Assembly (NCBI GenBank): GCA_036381195.1
Contig: DASVDH010000112.1
Span: 19,298 to 83,297 of the forward strand
Origin: RSA9 sp036381195
Lineage (GTDB): Bacteria > Gemmatimonadota > Gemmatimonadetes > Longimicrobiales > RSA9
Direction of reading: 5' to 3'
Length of the DNA: 64,000 bases
Within the stretch, counting starts at the first letter, position 1. Every line of letters starts with the position of its first letter. Below, one piece after another: positions 17,864-27,281 of the stretch. Position numbers and translations under genes: made by a program. The notes below the pieces were generated by a model. It had not been told where the DNA came from. It saw only the letters and a list, made by a program, of their open reading frames with translations, and did no database searches.

Positions 17864-18196
17864 TCAGAACGATGCGAGTGCCTCCTCTCTGGTATTCGCA
17901 ATCTGGAAAAGTGTATCGAGTTTCGTCAACTCGAAGAGCGTCCGCAGGTCCTCGTTCAGGTTGGCCAGGCGCAGCTCGCCGCCCTGCTCCCGGATCTTCT
18001 TGGACAGGCTCACCAGCACGCCCAGGCCCGACGAGTCGATGTAGCCCGTGCGCGCGAAGTCGATGAGGAACTTGCGCGCCCCGCCCTCCAGTTCCTGGAG
18101 CACCTTTTGCTTCAGCTCCTGGCGGTTGCCGACGATGAGCTGGCCCTCGACGTCGATCGTCACGACATCGTTCTCTTTCTTCATCTGGAAGTTCAT
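17864..18196 (-). CDS. STAS-domain anti-sigma factor antagonist (RsbV-like)
   Basis: A 110-residue single STAS domain. DFARTGYIDSSGLGVLVSL contains the conserved DSSG (54-57), whose serine is phosphorylated by the cognate kinase and dephosphorylated by the SpoIIE-type phosphatase. GAGGGAG precedes the ATG. It is the first of three genes that together form a complete partner-switching switch; the unphosphorylated form would sequester the ATPase encoded next. Confidence 0.94.
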   Translation of the reverse strand: MNFQMKKENDVVTIDVEGQLIVGNRQELKQKVLQELEGGARKFLIDFARTGYIDSSGLGVLVSLSKKIREQGGELRLANLNEDLRTLFELTKLDTLFQIANTREEALASF

Positions 18197-18286
18197 GGCT
18201 CCCTCACGCGATCTCGGGGGTCGGCGGACACCCGCCGGATGGGCAAGTTCGGTGCCGCGTGCGGGCGGCGCAACCGCGCCGACGCT

Positions 18287-19285
18287 TCACGCCAGCAGCG
18301 CCGTGATGCATGCCACGTTGACGATGTCTTCGACGCTCGCGCCGCGCGACAGGTCGTTGCAGGGGCGGGCGAGCCCCTGCACGATCGGCCCGATCGCTTC
18401 TGCCCGCGCCAGCCGCTGGACGAGCTTGTACGCGATGTTCCCCGCGTCCAGGTTGGGGAAGACCAGCACGTTCGCGCGCCCGGCGACGGTCGAACGTGCG
18501 GCCTTCCGCGCGGCGACCTCGGGGATGAGCGCGGCATCCGCCTGCAGCTCGCCGTCTGCCGGCACCTCCGGCATGCGTTCCCGGAAGAGCGTGAGTGCGG
18601 CCCGCACCCGATCCACGCTGGCTCCCGGCGCGCTGCCGTGCGTCGAGTACGAGAGGAATGCCACGCGCGGCTCGTCACCGACGATCTTGCGTCGCGCCTC
18701 GACCGCAGCCTGTGCGATGTCCGCGAGTTGTTTGGCCCCCGGTTCGGGAACCACCCCGGCATCCGTGAAGGTCAGGACTTCGGGTTCGTCGGTGCCCCGG
18801 AAGGGCGGCACCACCATGTAGAAGGAGGACGAGATCGTCTCGATCCCGGGCGCCGGCCCGATGCACCAGAGGGCCGCTCGCAGCACCTCCGCCGTCGTGT
18901 GCGCGGCCCCCGCGACCGAGCCATCCGCCTCTCCCGTACAGACGAGCATCGCCGCGAAGTAGAGCGGGTTGCTGACGTGCTCGAGCGCCTCCGCGCGGGT
19001 CATCCCACGGTGCTTGCGGCGCTCGGCCAGCTCCGCGGCGAACCGCTCGCGCCGCCCATCGCGCGTCGGATCCAGCACCAGCACGCCGTCTCCGTCCCCC
19101 TCCGCTGCATCCACCGCCCGCCGCAGGTCCGCGGCTGGCGAGCCCAACAGGATGATCTCCATCACGCCCGCCCGCTGCAGCCGGGCGACGGCGTGGATCG
19201 TCCGGTCGTCGTGCCCTTCGGCGAACACGATCCGGCGCTTCAGCGCCGCCGCGCGCACCGGGAGCTGGTCCAGGAACTCGCTCAT
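18287..19285 (-). CDS. pta: Phosphate acetyltransferase (phosphotransacetylase)
   Basis: A 332-residue enzyme exchanging acetyl-CoA and acetyl phosphate. VFAEGHDDRTIHAVARLQRAG opens the substrate domain. VSNPLYFAAMLVCTGEADGSVAGA, FADAG-like FTDAGVVPEP, and the C-terminal NLDAGNIAYKLVQRLA with GPIVQGLARPCNDLSRGAS are diagnostic of PTA/PTB enzymes. Length matches the single-domain Pta; phosphate butyryltransferase is a less likely alternative. No acetate kinase is present in the window. The ATG overlaps the coaD stop (ATGA). Confidence 0.92.
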   Translation of the reverse strand: MSEFLDQLPVRAAALKRRIVFAEGHDDRTIHAVARLQRAGVMEIILLGSPAADLRRAVDAAEGDGDGVLVLDPTRDGRRERFAAELAERRKHRGMTRAEALEHVSNPLYFAAMLVCTGEADGSVAGAAHTTAEVLRAALWCIGPAPGIETISSSFYMVVPPFRGTDEPEVLTFTDAGVVPEPGAKQLADIAQAAVEARRKIVGDEPRVAFLSYSTHGSAPGASVDRVRAALTLFRERMPEVPADGELQADAALIPEVAARKAARSTVAGRANVLVFPNLDAGNIAYKLVQRLARAEAIGPIVQGLARPCNDLSRGASVEDIVNVACITALLA

Positions 19286-19797
19286 CGGCCATGCCGTGCG
19301 GCCGCGTATTTCTCGCTCAGCCGTGCGTGGACGGCCGGTGCGACCAGCCCGCTCACGTCCCCGCCCAGCGATGCGATCTCCCGCACCAGCGAAGCGGACA
19401 GGAACGAGTACTGCACGTCCGGCGCGAGGAACAGGGTCTCCACCTCGGGCCAGAGCTGCCGGTTCATCAGGGCCATCTGGAACTCGTACTCGAAATCCGA
19501 AACCGCGCGCAGCCCGCGGATGATGAGACGGGCGCGCTGCCGTTGCGCGAACTCGACGAGCAGCCCTTCGAACGCCGTGACCTCGACGCGCGGCTCTCCT
19601 GCGAACACCTCGCGGATCATGTCGACCCGCTCCTGCACCGAGAAGAGCCCTTGCTTCGCCTGCGTCGAACGGTGCGCGACCGCCACGATGATGCGGTCCA
19701 CGAAACTCAGCGCTCGGCGTACGATGTCCTCGTGCCCGTTGGTGATCGGGTCGAACGACCCGGGGTAGATCGCGAGCCGTGCGGTCCTGTCGCTCAT
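19282..19797 (-). CDS. coaD: Phosphopantetheine adenylyltransferase
   Basis: A 171-residue nucleotidyltransferase that makes dephospho-CoA from 4'-phosphopantetheine and ATP. YPGSFDPITNGHEDIVRRA contains the (T/H)xGH motif ending in His22. RLIIRGLRAVSDFEYE and YSFLSASLVREIASLGGDV are the family's other ATP and substrate motifs. The start overlaps the rsmD stop by four bases and the stop overlaps the pta start, so all three are translationally coupled. Confidence 0.96.
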   Translation of the reverse strand: MSDRTARLAIYPGSFDPITNGHEDIVRRALSFVDRIIVAVAHRSTQAKQGLFSVQERVDMIREVFAGEPRVEVTAFEGLLVEFAQRQRARLIIRGLRAVSDFEYEFQMALMNRQLWPEVETLFLAPDVQYSFLSASLVREIASLGGDVSGLVAPAVHARLSEKYAAARHGR

Positions 19798-20321
19798 TCG
19801 GGTGCCGGGATCATGGTGAGCGCCGTGTCGCCGTAGCGCCGCGTCCACTTCCCCGGCACCTCCGGCAACGCCTCCTTTGCGCCGTGCTCGATCCAGAGCT
19901 GCCGCGCGAACGGCCGGCGCACGAACAGGCGGACCAGCTCGGCCGCGAGCTCGTGCCCGTACGGTGGATCCGCGAGGGCGAGATCGAACGCGAACGGCTC
20001 GAGCGCCGCCGCGTACGCCAGTGCCTCCGCACGCACCACCTCGGCCTGCTGTTCCGCCCCGAGTCTCGCGATGTTGGCCTTCAGTGTGCGCAGGGCCGGG
20101 CCTGCATTCTCCACGAACGTCACCCGCGCCGCGCCCCGCGAGAGCGCCTCCAGCCCCAGGGCGCCCGAGCCCGCGAACAGGTCGAGCACCTCTGCTCCGG
20201 GCAGCTCCGTCTGCAACGCGCTCATCCACGCCTCACGCACCCGGTCCGTGGTCGGGCGCGTCCGCCGTCCCGGCGGCGCCTGAATGCGATGGCCGCGCCA
20301 CCGCCCCGCGATGATCCTCAT
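19794..20321 (-). CDS. rsmD: 16S rRNA (guanine(966)-N2)-methyltransferase
   Basis: A 175-residue SAM methyltransferase. MRIIAGRWRGHRI, RPTTDRVREAWMSAL, LDLFAGSGALGLEALSRGA (SAM site) and ADPPYGHELA (catalytic DPPY) are the RsmD hallmarks. It methylates G966 in 16S rRNA. The rsmD-coaD pair is common in many phyla, and here the genes overlap by four bases. It follows recJ by 64 bases. Confidence 0.95.
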   Translation of the reverse strand: MRIIAGRWRGHRIQAPPGRRTRPTTDRVREAWMSALQTELPGAEVLDLFAGSGALGLEALSRGAARVTFVENAGPALRTLKANIARLGAEQQAEVVRAEALAYAAALEPFAFDLALADPPYGHELAAELVRLFVRRPFARQLWIEHGAKEALPEVPGKWTRRYGDTALTMIPAPE

Positions 20322-20385
20322 GCCGCGGCCACGGGGCGGGCCGCAGCAGCGCGGCAGCGGCGCCCGACCCAGGCGGCCGTGCCGC

Positions 20386-22146
20386 TCACTCCCTCGCGAC
20401 GCTCTCCGCTGGCCGCAGGTCCACCAGGCGAGCTTGCAGCGAGACCCGGTTTCCCCAGCGGTCCTCCTGGAGCTGGAACGCCACGTCGATCGCGCCTCGA
20501 CTCACGTCCACCTCCCGCAGCCGCTCCGCCATGCGGAAGCCGATCGCGTCCAGCCGCACCCCGTCCTGCACGAGATCGAGCTTCAAATGCCCGTCTCCCA
20601 CCACGCGAGGGTACCCTGCCACCGAAACGCCGCGCGCCGCGAACACCGGTGCCGGGTTCCCCGCGCCGAACGGCCCCAGGTGACGCAGGTACCGGTGGAG
20701 CTCCGCGTTCGCGTCCGCCAGGCGGAGCTCCACGTCCACCTCCACCTCCGCCACCAGGTCCTCGGCGGTCAGCGCGGCGCACGCGTGCGCGTTGAACGCC
20801 TCCCGGAACTCGTCGATCCGCTCCGGCCGGATCTCCAGGCCCGCCGCGTACTTGTGGCCGCCGTAGCGCTCCAGGTAGTGCGCGCACGCGCGTAGCGCCT
20901 CGTACAGATGGAAGGCCGGGATCGAGCGTGCGCTGCCCCGCGCAGGTCGCCCGCCCTCGCGCATTGCGATCAGGATCGTCGGCCGGTGGATCCGCTCCAC
21001 CACGCGAGACGCCACGATGCCGATCACCCCCGCGTGCCAACCGGGCGCCGCCAGCACCACCGCGCGGTCCCGCTCCGGGTCGTAGCTCCGCTCGAGGAGC
21101 TCGAGCGCCTCCCGCAGGGTCTCCCGATCCGTGATCTGCCGTTCCCGGTTGTCCTCCTCCAGCCGTTGCGCGAGCGGCTCCGCCTCCGCCTCCGAGTCCG
21201 CGAGCAGGAGCCGCACGCCCCATGCGGCCTCGCCCATGCGGCCGACCGCGTTCAGCCGCGGCCCCAGCACGTGGCTCACGTGACCCGCGACCACGCGCGG
21301 CTTGTCCGCGAGCCCCGCCCGCCGCAGCAGCGCGCGCAGCCCGGCGTTCCGCGTGACGGGGAGCACGCGCAGCCCGTACCGCGTCAGGATCCGGTTCTCT
21401 CCCGTGAGCGGGGCCAGGTCCGCGATCGTCGCGATCGCGACCAGGTCCAGGAAGTACCACAGCTCCTCCGCCGGCATGCCCCGCGTTGCCCAAAGCGCCT
21501 GGCACAGCTTGAACGCCACGCCCGTGCCCGAGAGCGCCTTGTCCGGATACGGGCAGTCCGCCCGATTCGGGTTGACCACGGCCGCCGCGGCCGGCAGCTC
21601 GGGCCCCGGCGTGTGGTGGTCGGTGACCACGACGTCGATCCCCGCCGCCGCCGCGGCCGCGATCGCGTCGTGCGCCACGATGCCGCAATCCCCCGTCAGG
21701 ATCAGCCTGGCCCCGGCCTGCACCGCGGCGGCCACGCCTGCCGCGCCCAGGTCGTAGCCATCCACCAGCCGCCGCGGCACGAACGGCTGCACCCGGCCCC
21801 CCAGCAGCCGCAGCACCCGGGTGTACAGCGCTGTCGCGCAGATCCCGTCCACGTCGTAGTCCCCATGGACCAGGATCGTCTCGCCGCGGTCCAGCGCGCG
21901 GGAGACCCGCTCGACGGCGGCCTCCATGCCCGCCATCACCCACGGGTCGCCCACGCCGTCCAGCCGCGGCCGCAGGAACCCCTTCGCCCCCTCGATCGTC
22001 GAGTACCCGCGCAGGGCGAGGAGCCGGCACAGCGGCTCCGGCAACCGCAGCGCGCGCATCAGCGCGGCCACGGCGCGCTCATCCACCGCCCCTCCCCGCT
22101 GCACCCAGCGCCGCGGCGGGGCCGGTAGCGCCACCGATGGCGTCAT
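20386..22146 (-). CDS. recJ: Single-stranded-DNA-specific exonuclease RecJ
   Basis: A 586-residue 5'-3' exonuclease of the DHH family acting in recombination and mismatch repair. HGDYDVDGICATALY and VVTDHHTPG are the manganese-binding motifs, followed by DLVAIATIADLAPL and the DHHA1 motif GHKYAAGLEI. LGPFGAGNPAPVF and the C-terminal OB-like segment complete the protein. Length is typical. It begins 41 bases beyond the terminator of the preceding operon, so it should start a new transcript, but the promoter boxes visible there are weak. Confidence 0.96.
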   Translation of the reverse strand: MTPSVALPAPPRRWVQRGGAVDERAVAALMRALRLPEPLCRLLALRGYSTIEGAKGFLRPRLDGVGDPWVMAGMEAAVERVSRALDRGETILVHGDYDVDGICATALYTRVLRLLGGRVQPFVPRRLVDGYDLGAAGVAAAVQAGARLILTGDCGIVAHDAIAAAAAAGIDVVVTDHHTPGPELPAAAAVVNPNRADCPYPDKALSGTGVAFKLCQALWATRGMPAEELWYFLDLVAIATIADLAPLTGENRILTRYGLRVLPVTRNAGLRALLRRAGLADKPRVVAGHVSHVLGPRLNAVGRMGEAAWGVRLLLADSEAEAEPLAQRLEEDNRERQITDRETLREALELLERSYDPERDRAVVLAAPGWHAGVIGIVASRVVERIHRPTILIAMREGGRPARGSARSIPAFHLYEALRACAHYLERYGGHKYAAGLEIRPERIDEFREAFNAHACAALTAEDLVAEVEVDVELRLADANAELHRYLRHLGPFGAGNPAPVFAARGVSVAGYPRVVGDGHLKLDLVQDGVRLDAIGFRMAERLREVDVSRGAIDVAFQLQEDRWGNRVSLQARLVDLRPAESVARE

Positions 22147-22186
22147 GGCGGCAAAGCTAGCGGCTCTTCCGGGACGGGGGCAAGAG

Positions 22187-22221
22187 AAAAACGGGCCGCG
22201 TTCCCTCGCAGAACGCGGCCC
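22187..22221 (-). terminator. Rho-independent terminator after the zinc-ribbon gene
   Basis: On the minus strand GGGCCGCGTT, a nine-base loop and AACGCGGCCC are followed by GTTTTT. All ten stem positions pair and the stem starts directly after the stop codon. It ends the mutS2-dnaG-zinc-ribbon transcript. Confidence 0.88.
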
Positions 22222-22929
22222 TCATTCGCCCGGATACAGGATCACGCCGCACGCTTCGCAGCGTCGCAGCGATCCACCCTGCCGAATCTCGACCTGTTGC
22301 TGGATCGGAACCATGCTGAAGCAGTACCCACAAGCCCCATCCGCCATGAGCTGCGCCAGCACCACCCGCGTCTTGCCCGCACGCACCCGCTCGTACAGCC
22401 GCAGCGCTTCCGGCGCCAGCCGCTGGGCGTGGTTCTCCCGCCGGTCGCGCAGGATCGCCAGCGCCTCCTCCGCACCGGCCCGCTCCACCCGGAGCGCCTC
22501 CTTCTTCGGCTCCACCTCGGCCCGCACCCTCGCCAGCTCCCGCTCCAGCTCGTCCACCTTCAGCTCGGTGCGCGTCACCCGCTCCATCACTTCGAGCGCC
22601 TCCTGCTCATCCGCCTCCGCCGCCCGACGCACCAGGTCCAGCTCCGTCCGCGCTGCCGCCTCCTCCCGTGGGTTCCTCACCCGCTCCAGCCGCTCGCGGT
22701 ACCGCCGCAACCGTTCCTGCTTCTCCTCCGCCCCACGCTCCAGCCGTCGCGCCTCCTGCTTCAGCTCGGCGACCTGCGCCCGCAGCGCCTCCAGCTCCCG
22801 CTCCAGCGCCAGCGCCGGCGCCTCCACCGATTCCAGCTTCGGCACGTACTCCGCGAGCCGTTCTTCCGCCCCCTCGATCTCCTGGTCCATCTCCTGTAGC
22901 TGCAACAGCGATCTGTAGACTTCTTCCAT
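22222..22929 (-). CDS. Coiled-coil C4-type zinc-ribbon protein
   Basis: A 235-residue protein. Residues 10-180 form a long antiparallel coiled coil rich in Glu, Arg, Leu and Ala; the C-terminus holds CGYC and CEAC, the C4 zinc ribbon of the family that includes CT398/CdsZ. Homologues bind sigma54, secretion chaperones or flagellar proteins in chlamydia and Helicobacter; the role here is unknown. Its ATG follows the dnaG stop with no gap and it closes the operon. Conserved linkage to dnaG suggests a housekeeping role, which is inference. Confidence 0.9.
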   Translation of the reverse strand: MEEVYRSLLQLQEMDQEIEGAEERLAEYVPKLESVEAPALALERELEALRAQVAELKQEARRLERGAEEKQERLRRYRERLERVRNPREEAAARTELDLVRRAAEADEQEALEVMERVTRTELKVDELERELARVRAEVEPKKEALRVERAGAEEALAILRDRRENHAQRLAPEALRLYERVRAGKTRVVLAQLMADGACGYCFSMVPIQQQVEIRQGGSLRRCEACGVILYPGE

Positions 22930-24774
22930 TCACCCTTCCGTGGTTGAGGGTCCCGGCCTCCGAACCCGCCCCCGTCGGGGATAGGTCCGGTATCTCCGAC
23001 TGAGCTTAAACCCCAGATCGGACAGCTCCGATCCAAGCCCCTTCAGCTCCGCGGCGATCGCGAGCCGCTCCCGCCAGATCGCCTCCTCGCGCGCCGGGTC
23101 CGCACGCAGCGACTCCGTCTCGAGCTCGTCCAGCCGCTGGAACAGCGAGCGGACCCGCAGGTCACCCATCGTGTGCCGGAACACGCGGTCTCCGTCGGCG
23201 AGGTCCTGCGGATCGCCGAGCAGCTCCTCGAGCAGCCGCCGCGCCGGCGCGGACAGCGGCCACGCCGCGGGGTCCTGCCCCGGCGCGTCTCCCGCCGCCA
23301 GCAGCGCGGCATACAGCTCCCGGGCAGGGCCGTCCGTCAGGTCTTCCGGCCCGAGCACCTCCGCCGCCGCGCGGACCCGTGCCCGATCGCGCAGCAGCAG
23401 CAGCAGCAGCATGCGCTCCGTGGCATCCCGCTGCACCGCCGTCTCGGGCTTCGTCTCGCGCATCACCCGCCGGTAGGCCGCCGGGCGCTCCAGCGCGAGC
23501 TCGCGCTCCAGCGTGTCGCGCCTCACGCCGGTCCGCTCCGACACCCGCGCCACGTAGATGTCCCGCAGCTTCGCGTCCGAGACGGCCCGCAGCGTCGGCA
23601 GCAGCTTGTCCAGCGCCGTGCGGATGTGCTCCACATCGTCGAAGTAGCGACGCTCTTCCAGGATCTGGAGCTTCCGCTCCAGCACATCGAGCGCGCCGTC
23701 GAGCAGCGGCTTCAGCGCGGCCGCGCCCCCGCCCCGCACCAGCGAGTCCGGATCCTCGCCCGGCGGCAGCGTCACGACCATCGGGTGCACGCCGGCCGCG
23801 AGCAGCGCATCCGCCGTGCGGAACGTCGCCCGCAGGCCCGCCGCGTCGCTGTCATAGAGCAGCAACGCCCTGCGCGTGTAGCGCGAGAGGAGCTTCGCCT
23901 GCTCTTCCGTCATCGCCGTGCCGAGCGGCGCGACCACGTTCTCCACGCCGCGCGCCGCCAGCGACACGTAGTCCATGTAGCCCTCGACCACGAGGGCTTC
24001 CCCCTCGCGCCGGATCGCCTGCTTCGCCCACGCGAGCCCGTACAGCACCTGCCCCTTCTGGTAGATCGGCGTCTCCGGCGAGTTCAGGTACTTCGGCGCG
24101 CCCTCCGCCGCCGTCCCCAGGATGCGTCCACCGAACGCGATCACGCGGCCCGACGCATCCGTGATCGGAAACATCAGCCGGTGGCGGAACCGGTCGTACG
24201 GCTCCGCGCGGCGCTCGCTCTGCTTGATCAGGCCCGCTTCCAGCAGCACCGCGTCCGCGATCCCGTGCCGCGCAGCCGCCGCGCGCAGCGCCTCCCACTC
24301 ATCCGGCGCGTAGCCCAGCAGGAACCGCTCGGCTGCCTCCCGCGGGATGCCGCGCCGCTCGAGGTACCGCCGCGCCACCTCGCCGGCCGGCTCCTCGCGG
24401 AGTTGCCCCTGGAAGAACTCCGCCGCGAACGCCACGGCTTCGTACAGCGGCCGGTGCCGCTCGTCTCCTTCCCGCCCGCGGCCGGCCTCCGGGATCGCCA
24501 CGCCCACCCGTTCCGCGACGTGCCTCACCGCATCGTTGAAGCTCAACCCGAGGCGCTTCATCAGGAACGAGAACACGTCCCCCGCTTCGCCGCAGCCGAA
24601 GCACTTGTAGAAGCCCTTGGCCGGAACGACGTAGAACGAGGGCGTCCTCTCCTGATGGAAGGGGCACAGCGCACGGAAGTCCTTGCCCGCGCGCTTCAGC
24701 GCCACGTGCTCGCCCACGAGCTCGACGATGTCGGCTCGCGACCGGACCTCCTCCACGATCTCGTCGGGGATCAT
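22930..24774 (-). CDS. dnaG: DNA primase
   Basis: A 614-residue primase that makes RNA primers at the replication fork. The CHC2 zinc finger uses Cys37, His40, Cys58 and Cys61. The central RNA-polymerase domain has YLERRGIPREAAERFLLGY and FGGRILG; the Toprim part shows VVEGYMD and LLYDSDAAGL. The C-terminal helicase-binding domain is present but divergent. Its start overlaps mutS2 by four bases (ATGA). The usual partner gene rpoD is not next to it here. Confidence 0.97.
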   Translation of the reverse strand: MIPDEIVEEVRSRADIVELVGEHVALKRAGKDFRALCPFHQERTPSFYVVPAKGFYKCFGCGEAGDVFSFLMKRLGLSFNDAVRHVAERVGVAIPEAGRGREGDERHRPLYEAVAFAAEFFQGQLREEPAGEVARRYLERRGIPREAAERFLLGYAPDEWEALRAAAARHGIADAVLLEAGLIKQSERRAEPYDRFRHRLMFPITDASGRVIAFGGRILGTAAEGAPKYLNSPETPIYQKGQVLYGLAWAKQAIRREGEALVVEGYMDYVSLAARGVENVVAPLGTAMTEEQAKLLSRYTRRALLLYDSDAAGLRATFRTADALLAAGVHPMVVTLPPGEDPDSLVRGGGAAALKPLLDGALDVLERKLQILEERRYFDDVEHIRTALDKLLPTLRAVSDAKLRDIYVARVSERTGVRRDTLERELALERPAAYRRVMRETKPETAVQRDATERMLLLLLLRDRARVRAAAEVLGPEDLTDGPARELYAALLAAGDAPGQDPAAWPLSAPARRLLEELLGDPQDLADGDRVFRHTMGDLRVRSLFQRLDELETESLRADPAREEAIWRERLAIAAELKGLGSELSDLGFKLSRRYRTYPRRGRVRRPGPSTTEG

Positions 24775-27227
24775 TCCAGCTCCGCGATCGTCACGCCGGT
24801 GCCCCCCTCGGCCGGCGCTCCCGGCCGGAACCCCTTCACTCGCCGATCCGCGCGCAGCGTCTGCGCGACCACCTCGCGAAGAGCGCCCGTGCCCTTGCCG
24901 TGGATGATGCGCAGCGTCGTCAGCTCCGCGCGCGCCGCAGCGTCCACCGCGCGCTCGACCTCGCCCGCCGCCTCCTCCGCGCGCAGCCCGCGCAGGTCCA
25001 CTTCCGGCCGCGCCTCCACCTCCGGCGCGCTCCAGCCCGCGGCGAGCCCGGCGATCGGCGCCCGCGGTGCTTGCGCCTCCGCGTCTTCCGGCTCCAGCGC
25101 GACGAGGCCGGTCAGCGGTACCTGGAGCCGGACGCCGCCCGTCTCCACCGTCGCACGGCTGTCCCGGATCTCCACCACGGTGCCCACCGCGCCCGTGGCT
25201 GCGATGCGGACCCGGTCGCCCGGCTCCGGCGCGCGCGCCGGCGCGAGGCCGGCCGCACCCGCCTCCACCGCCAGCCCGGGCGTCCGCTCGAGCTGCTTCC
25301 GCGCGGCCTCCTCGACCCGCCGCCGCGCCGTGCGTGCCGCCTCCTCGAACGCGGCCGCGTCCACGGCGGCGCCCATCGCCTCGCGCAGCTCCCGGATCGC
25401 CGCCTCCACCTCCTCGCGCGCGCCGAGGAGCAGGTCACGCGCCTGCTGCCGCGCGCGCCGCTCGGCGTCCCGCTCGCGCTTGCGCACCTCGTGCTCGCGC
25501 TGCTCGACCTGCCGCCGCAGCGCCACGAGCTCCTCCCTCGCCGCCTCCGCCTCCGCCAACGCCTCAGCCGCGCGACGCTCCTTCTCCTCCAGCTCGACCA
25601 GGAGCTGCCCGACCTCGCGCTCCGACTCCGGCTGGTAGGACTCCGCGCGCTCCAGCACGTCCGCTGGGAAGCCCAGCCCCCGCGCGATCGCCAGCCCGTA
25701 ACTCCGGCCCGGGATCCCCTTCACCAGCCGGTACGTCGGCTTCAGCTCCCGCGAGTCGAACTGCAGCGACGCGTTGACCACTCCCGGTTCCACGCCCGCC
25801 AGCAGTTTGAGCTGACCCAGGTGCGTCGTCGCGACGGTGCGCGTCCCGCGCCGCGTCAACTCCACCAGGATCGCGCGGGCCAACGCGCCGCCCTCCATCG
25901 GGTCCGTGCCGCTGCCGATCTCGTCGATCAGCGCGAGCGCATCCGCGTCCGCGTGCTCCACGATCTCCCGCAGGTTCTTCAAGTGCGCGGAGAAGGTGGA
26001 GAGGCTCGCCTCGATGGATTGCTCGTCGCCGATGTCCGCGAACACGTTGCCGAACAGGGGCAGTCGCGTCCCGGCCCCGACCGGCGGGATGATGCCCGCC
26101 TGCGCCATCACGCTGATCAGCCCGATCGCTTTCAGCAGCACCGTCTTGCCGCCCGTGTTCGGGCCGGAGACGAGCAACGTCCGCTCATCCGACTCCAGCG
26201 CCAGGTCGAACGGCACCACCGGATCCGGCCCCGCCAGCAGCAGTGGGTGGTAGCCCCGGACGACGACGTACCCGCCCGACCCGCGCGGCAGGATCTCCGG
26301 TCGTCGCCCGTTGTACTCCAGTGCGTAGCGCGCCCGCGCGTACAGCGAGTCGATCGTGATCAGCGCCTCGAGCGTGACCTGGAGCACCTCCCGGTGCGGC
26401 CTCAACTTCTCCGTGAGCTCGCGCAGAATGCGCTGCACCTCGCGCGCTTCGGAGAGCTCCAGCTCGCGCAGGCGGTTCATCAGCTCGATCGCGACCGGCG
26501 GCTCCACGAACAGCGTGTTGCCGCTCGCGGACTCGTCATGCACGATGCCGCCGACCTCACTCCGCCCCTCGCGCCGCACCGGGATCACGTACCGGCCGTC
26601 TCGCACGCTCACGGACGCGTCCGCCACGCGGATCCGGTCCGGCAGCGATGCCATGTACTGTTCGAGACGTTCCACGATGCGCAGCCGTGCCGCCCGGATC
26701 TCGCGCCGCAGCCGCGCCAGCCCGGGCGTCGCCTCGTCTCGCACGTGGCCCGCCTCGTCGATCGCCTTGCGAATCGCCTGCTCTTCCGCCTCGAGCAGGC
26801 GCCGCCGCGCACGCGCCTCCGCCGCTTCCGCTCCGTCCTCCTCACCGCCGCCCAAGAGTCGGTTCGCGACCTCTGCCAGCAACGGATAGTCGCTCGCGAG
26901 GCGCAGCAACGCGCGCCGCGCACTGCGCGCCGACCGCAGCAGTTCTCCCGCGTCGCGCAACGCCGCGCCGTCCCAGACCGACCCCTCCACGGCCAGCATC
27001 CGCAGCGGCGCGCGCAGGTCCGGCACTGCCGGCGCCACCCAGTCCTGACTCGCCAGGAGGAACGCCGCCATCTGGTCCACACGGCGGAGCTCCGCGTCCA
27101 CCCACACGCGGGCATCGGAAGGTTCCAGCGCGCGCACTGCATCCGCGCCCAGCGGGCTCGCGGCGAACTTCGCCACCAGCTCGAGCGCCTCCGGGAACTG
27201 CAGCACCTGCAGCGCGTGCGCGTTCAT
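24771..27227 (-). CDS. mutS2: Endonuclease MutS2
   Basis: An 818-residue MutS-family ATPase without the mismatch-recognition domain. The clamp and lever helices precede the Walker A motif GPNTGGKTVLLK (355-366), DEIGSGTDPMEGGALA is Walker B, and TTHLGQLK follows. A coiled coil of about 100 residues leads to a C-terminal Smr nuclease domain (VDLRGLRAEEAAG, IIHGKGTGALRE). MutS2 suppresses recombination or resolves collided ribosomes, depending on the organism. It is the first gene of the mutS2-dnaG-zinc-ribbon group, 54 bases after yqeY. Confidence 0.97.
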   Translation of the reverse strand: MNAHALQVLQFPEALELVAKFAASPLGADAVRALEPSDARVWVDAELRRVDQMAAFLLASQDWVAPAVPDLRAPLRMLAVEGSVWDGAALRDAGELLRSARSARRALLRLASDYPLLAEVANRLLGGGEEDGAEAAEARARRRLLEAEEQAIRKAIDEAGHVRDEATPGLARLRREIRAARLRIVERLEQYMASLPDRIRVADASVSVRDGRYVIPVRREGRSEVGGIVHDESASGNTLFVEPPVAIELMNRLRELELSEAREVQRILRELTEKLRPHREVLQVTLEALITIDSLYARARYALEYNGRRPEILPRGSGGYVVVRGYHPLLLAGPDPVVPFDLALESDERTLLVSGPNTGGKTVLLKAIGLISVMAQAGIIPPVGAGTRLPLFGNVFADIGDEQSIEASLSTFSAHLKNLREIVEHADADALALIDEIGSGTDPMEGGALARAILVELTRRGTRTVATTHLGQLKLLAGVEPGVVNASLQFDSRELKPTYRLVKGIPGRSYGLAIARGLGFPADVLERAESYQPESEREVGQLLVELEEKERRAAEALAEAEAAREELVALRRQVEQREHEVRKRERDAERRARQQARDLLLGAREEVEAAIRELREAMGAAVDAAAFEEAARTARRRVEEAARKQLERTPGLAVEAGAAGLAPARAPEPGDRVRIAATGAVGTVVEIRDSRATVETGGVRLQVPLTGLVALEPEDAEAQAPRAPIAGLAAGWSAPEVEARPEVDLRGLRAEEAAGEVERAVDAAARAELTTLRIIHGKGTGALREVVAQTLRADRRVKGFRPGAPAEGGTGVTIAELE

Positions 27228-27281
27228 GTCTTTCGCCCTGCTCCCTTCCAGCTACGTCCTGCCCCTGCCGCCGATGGCCTC

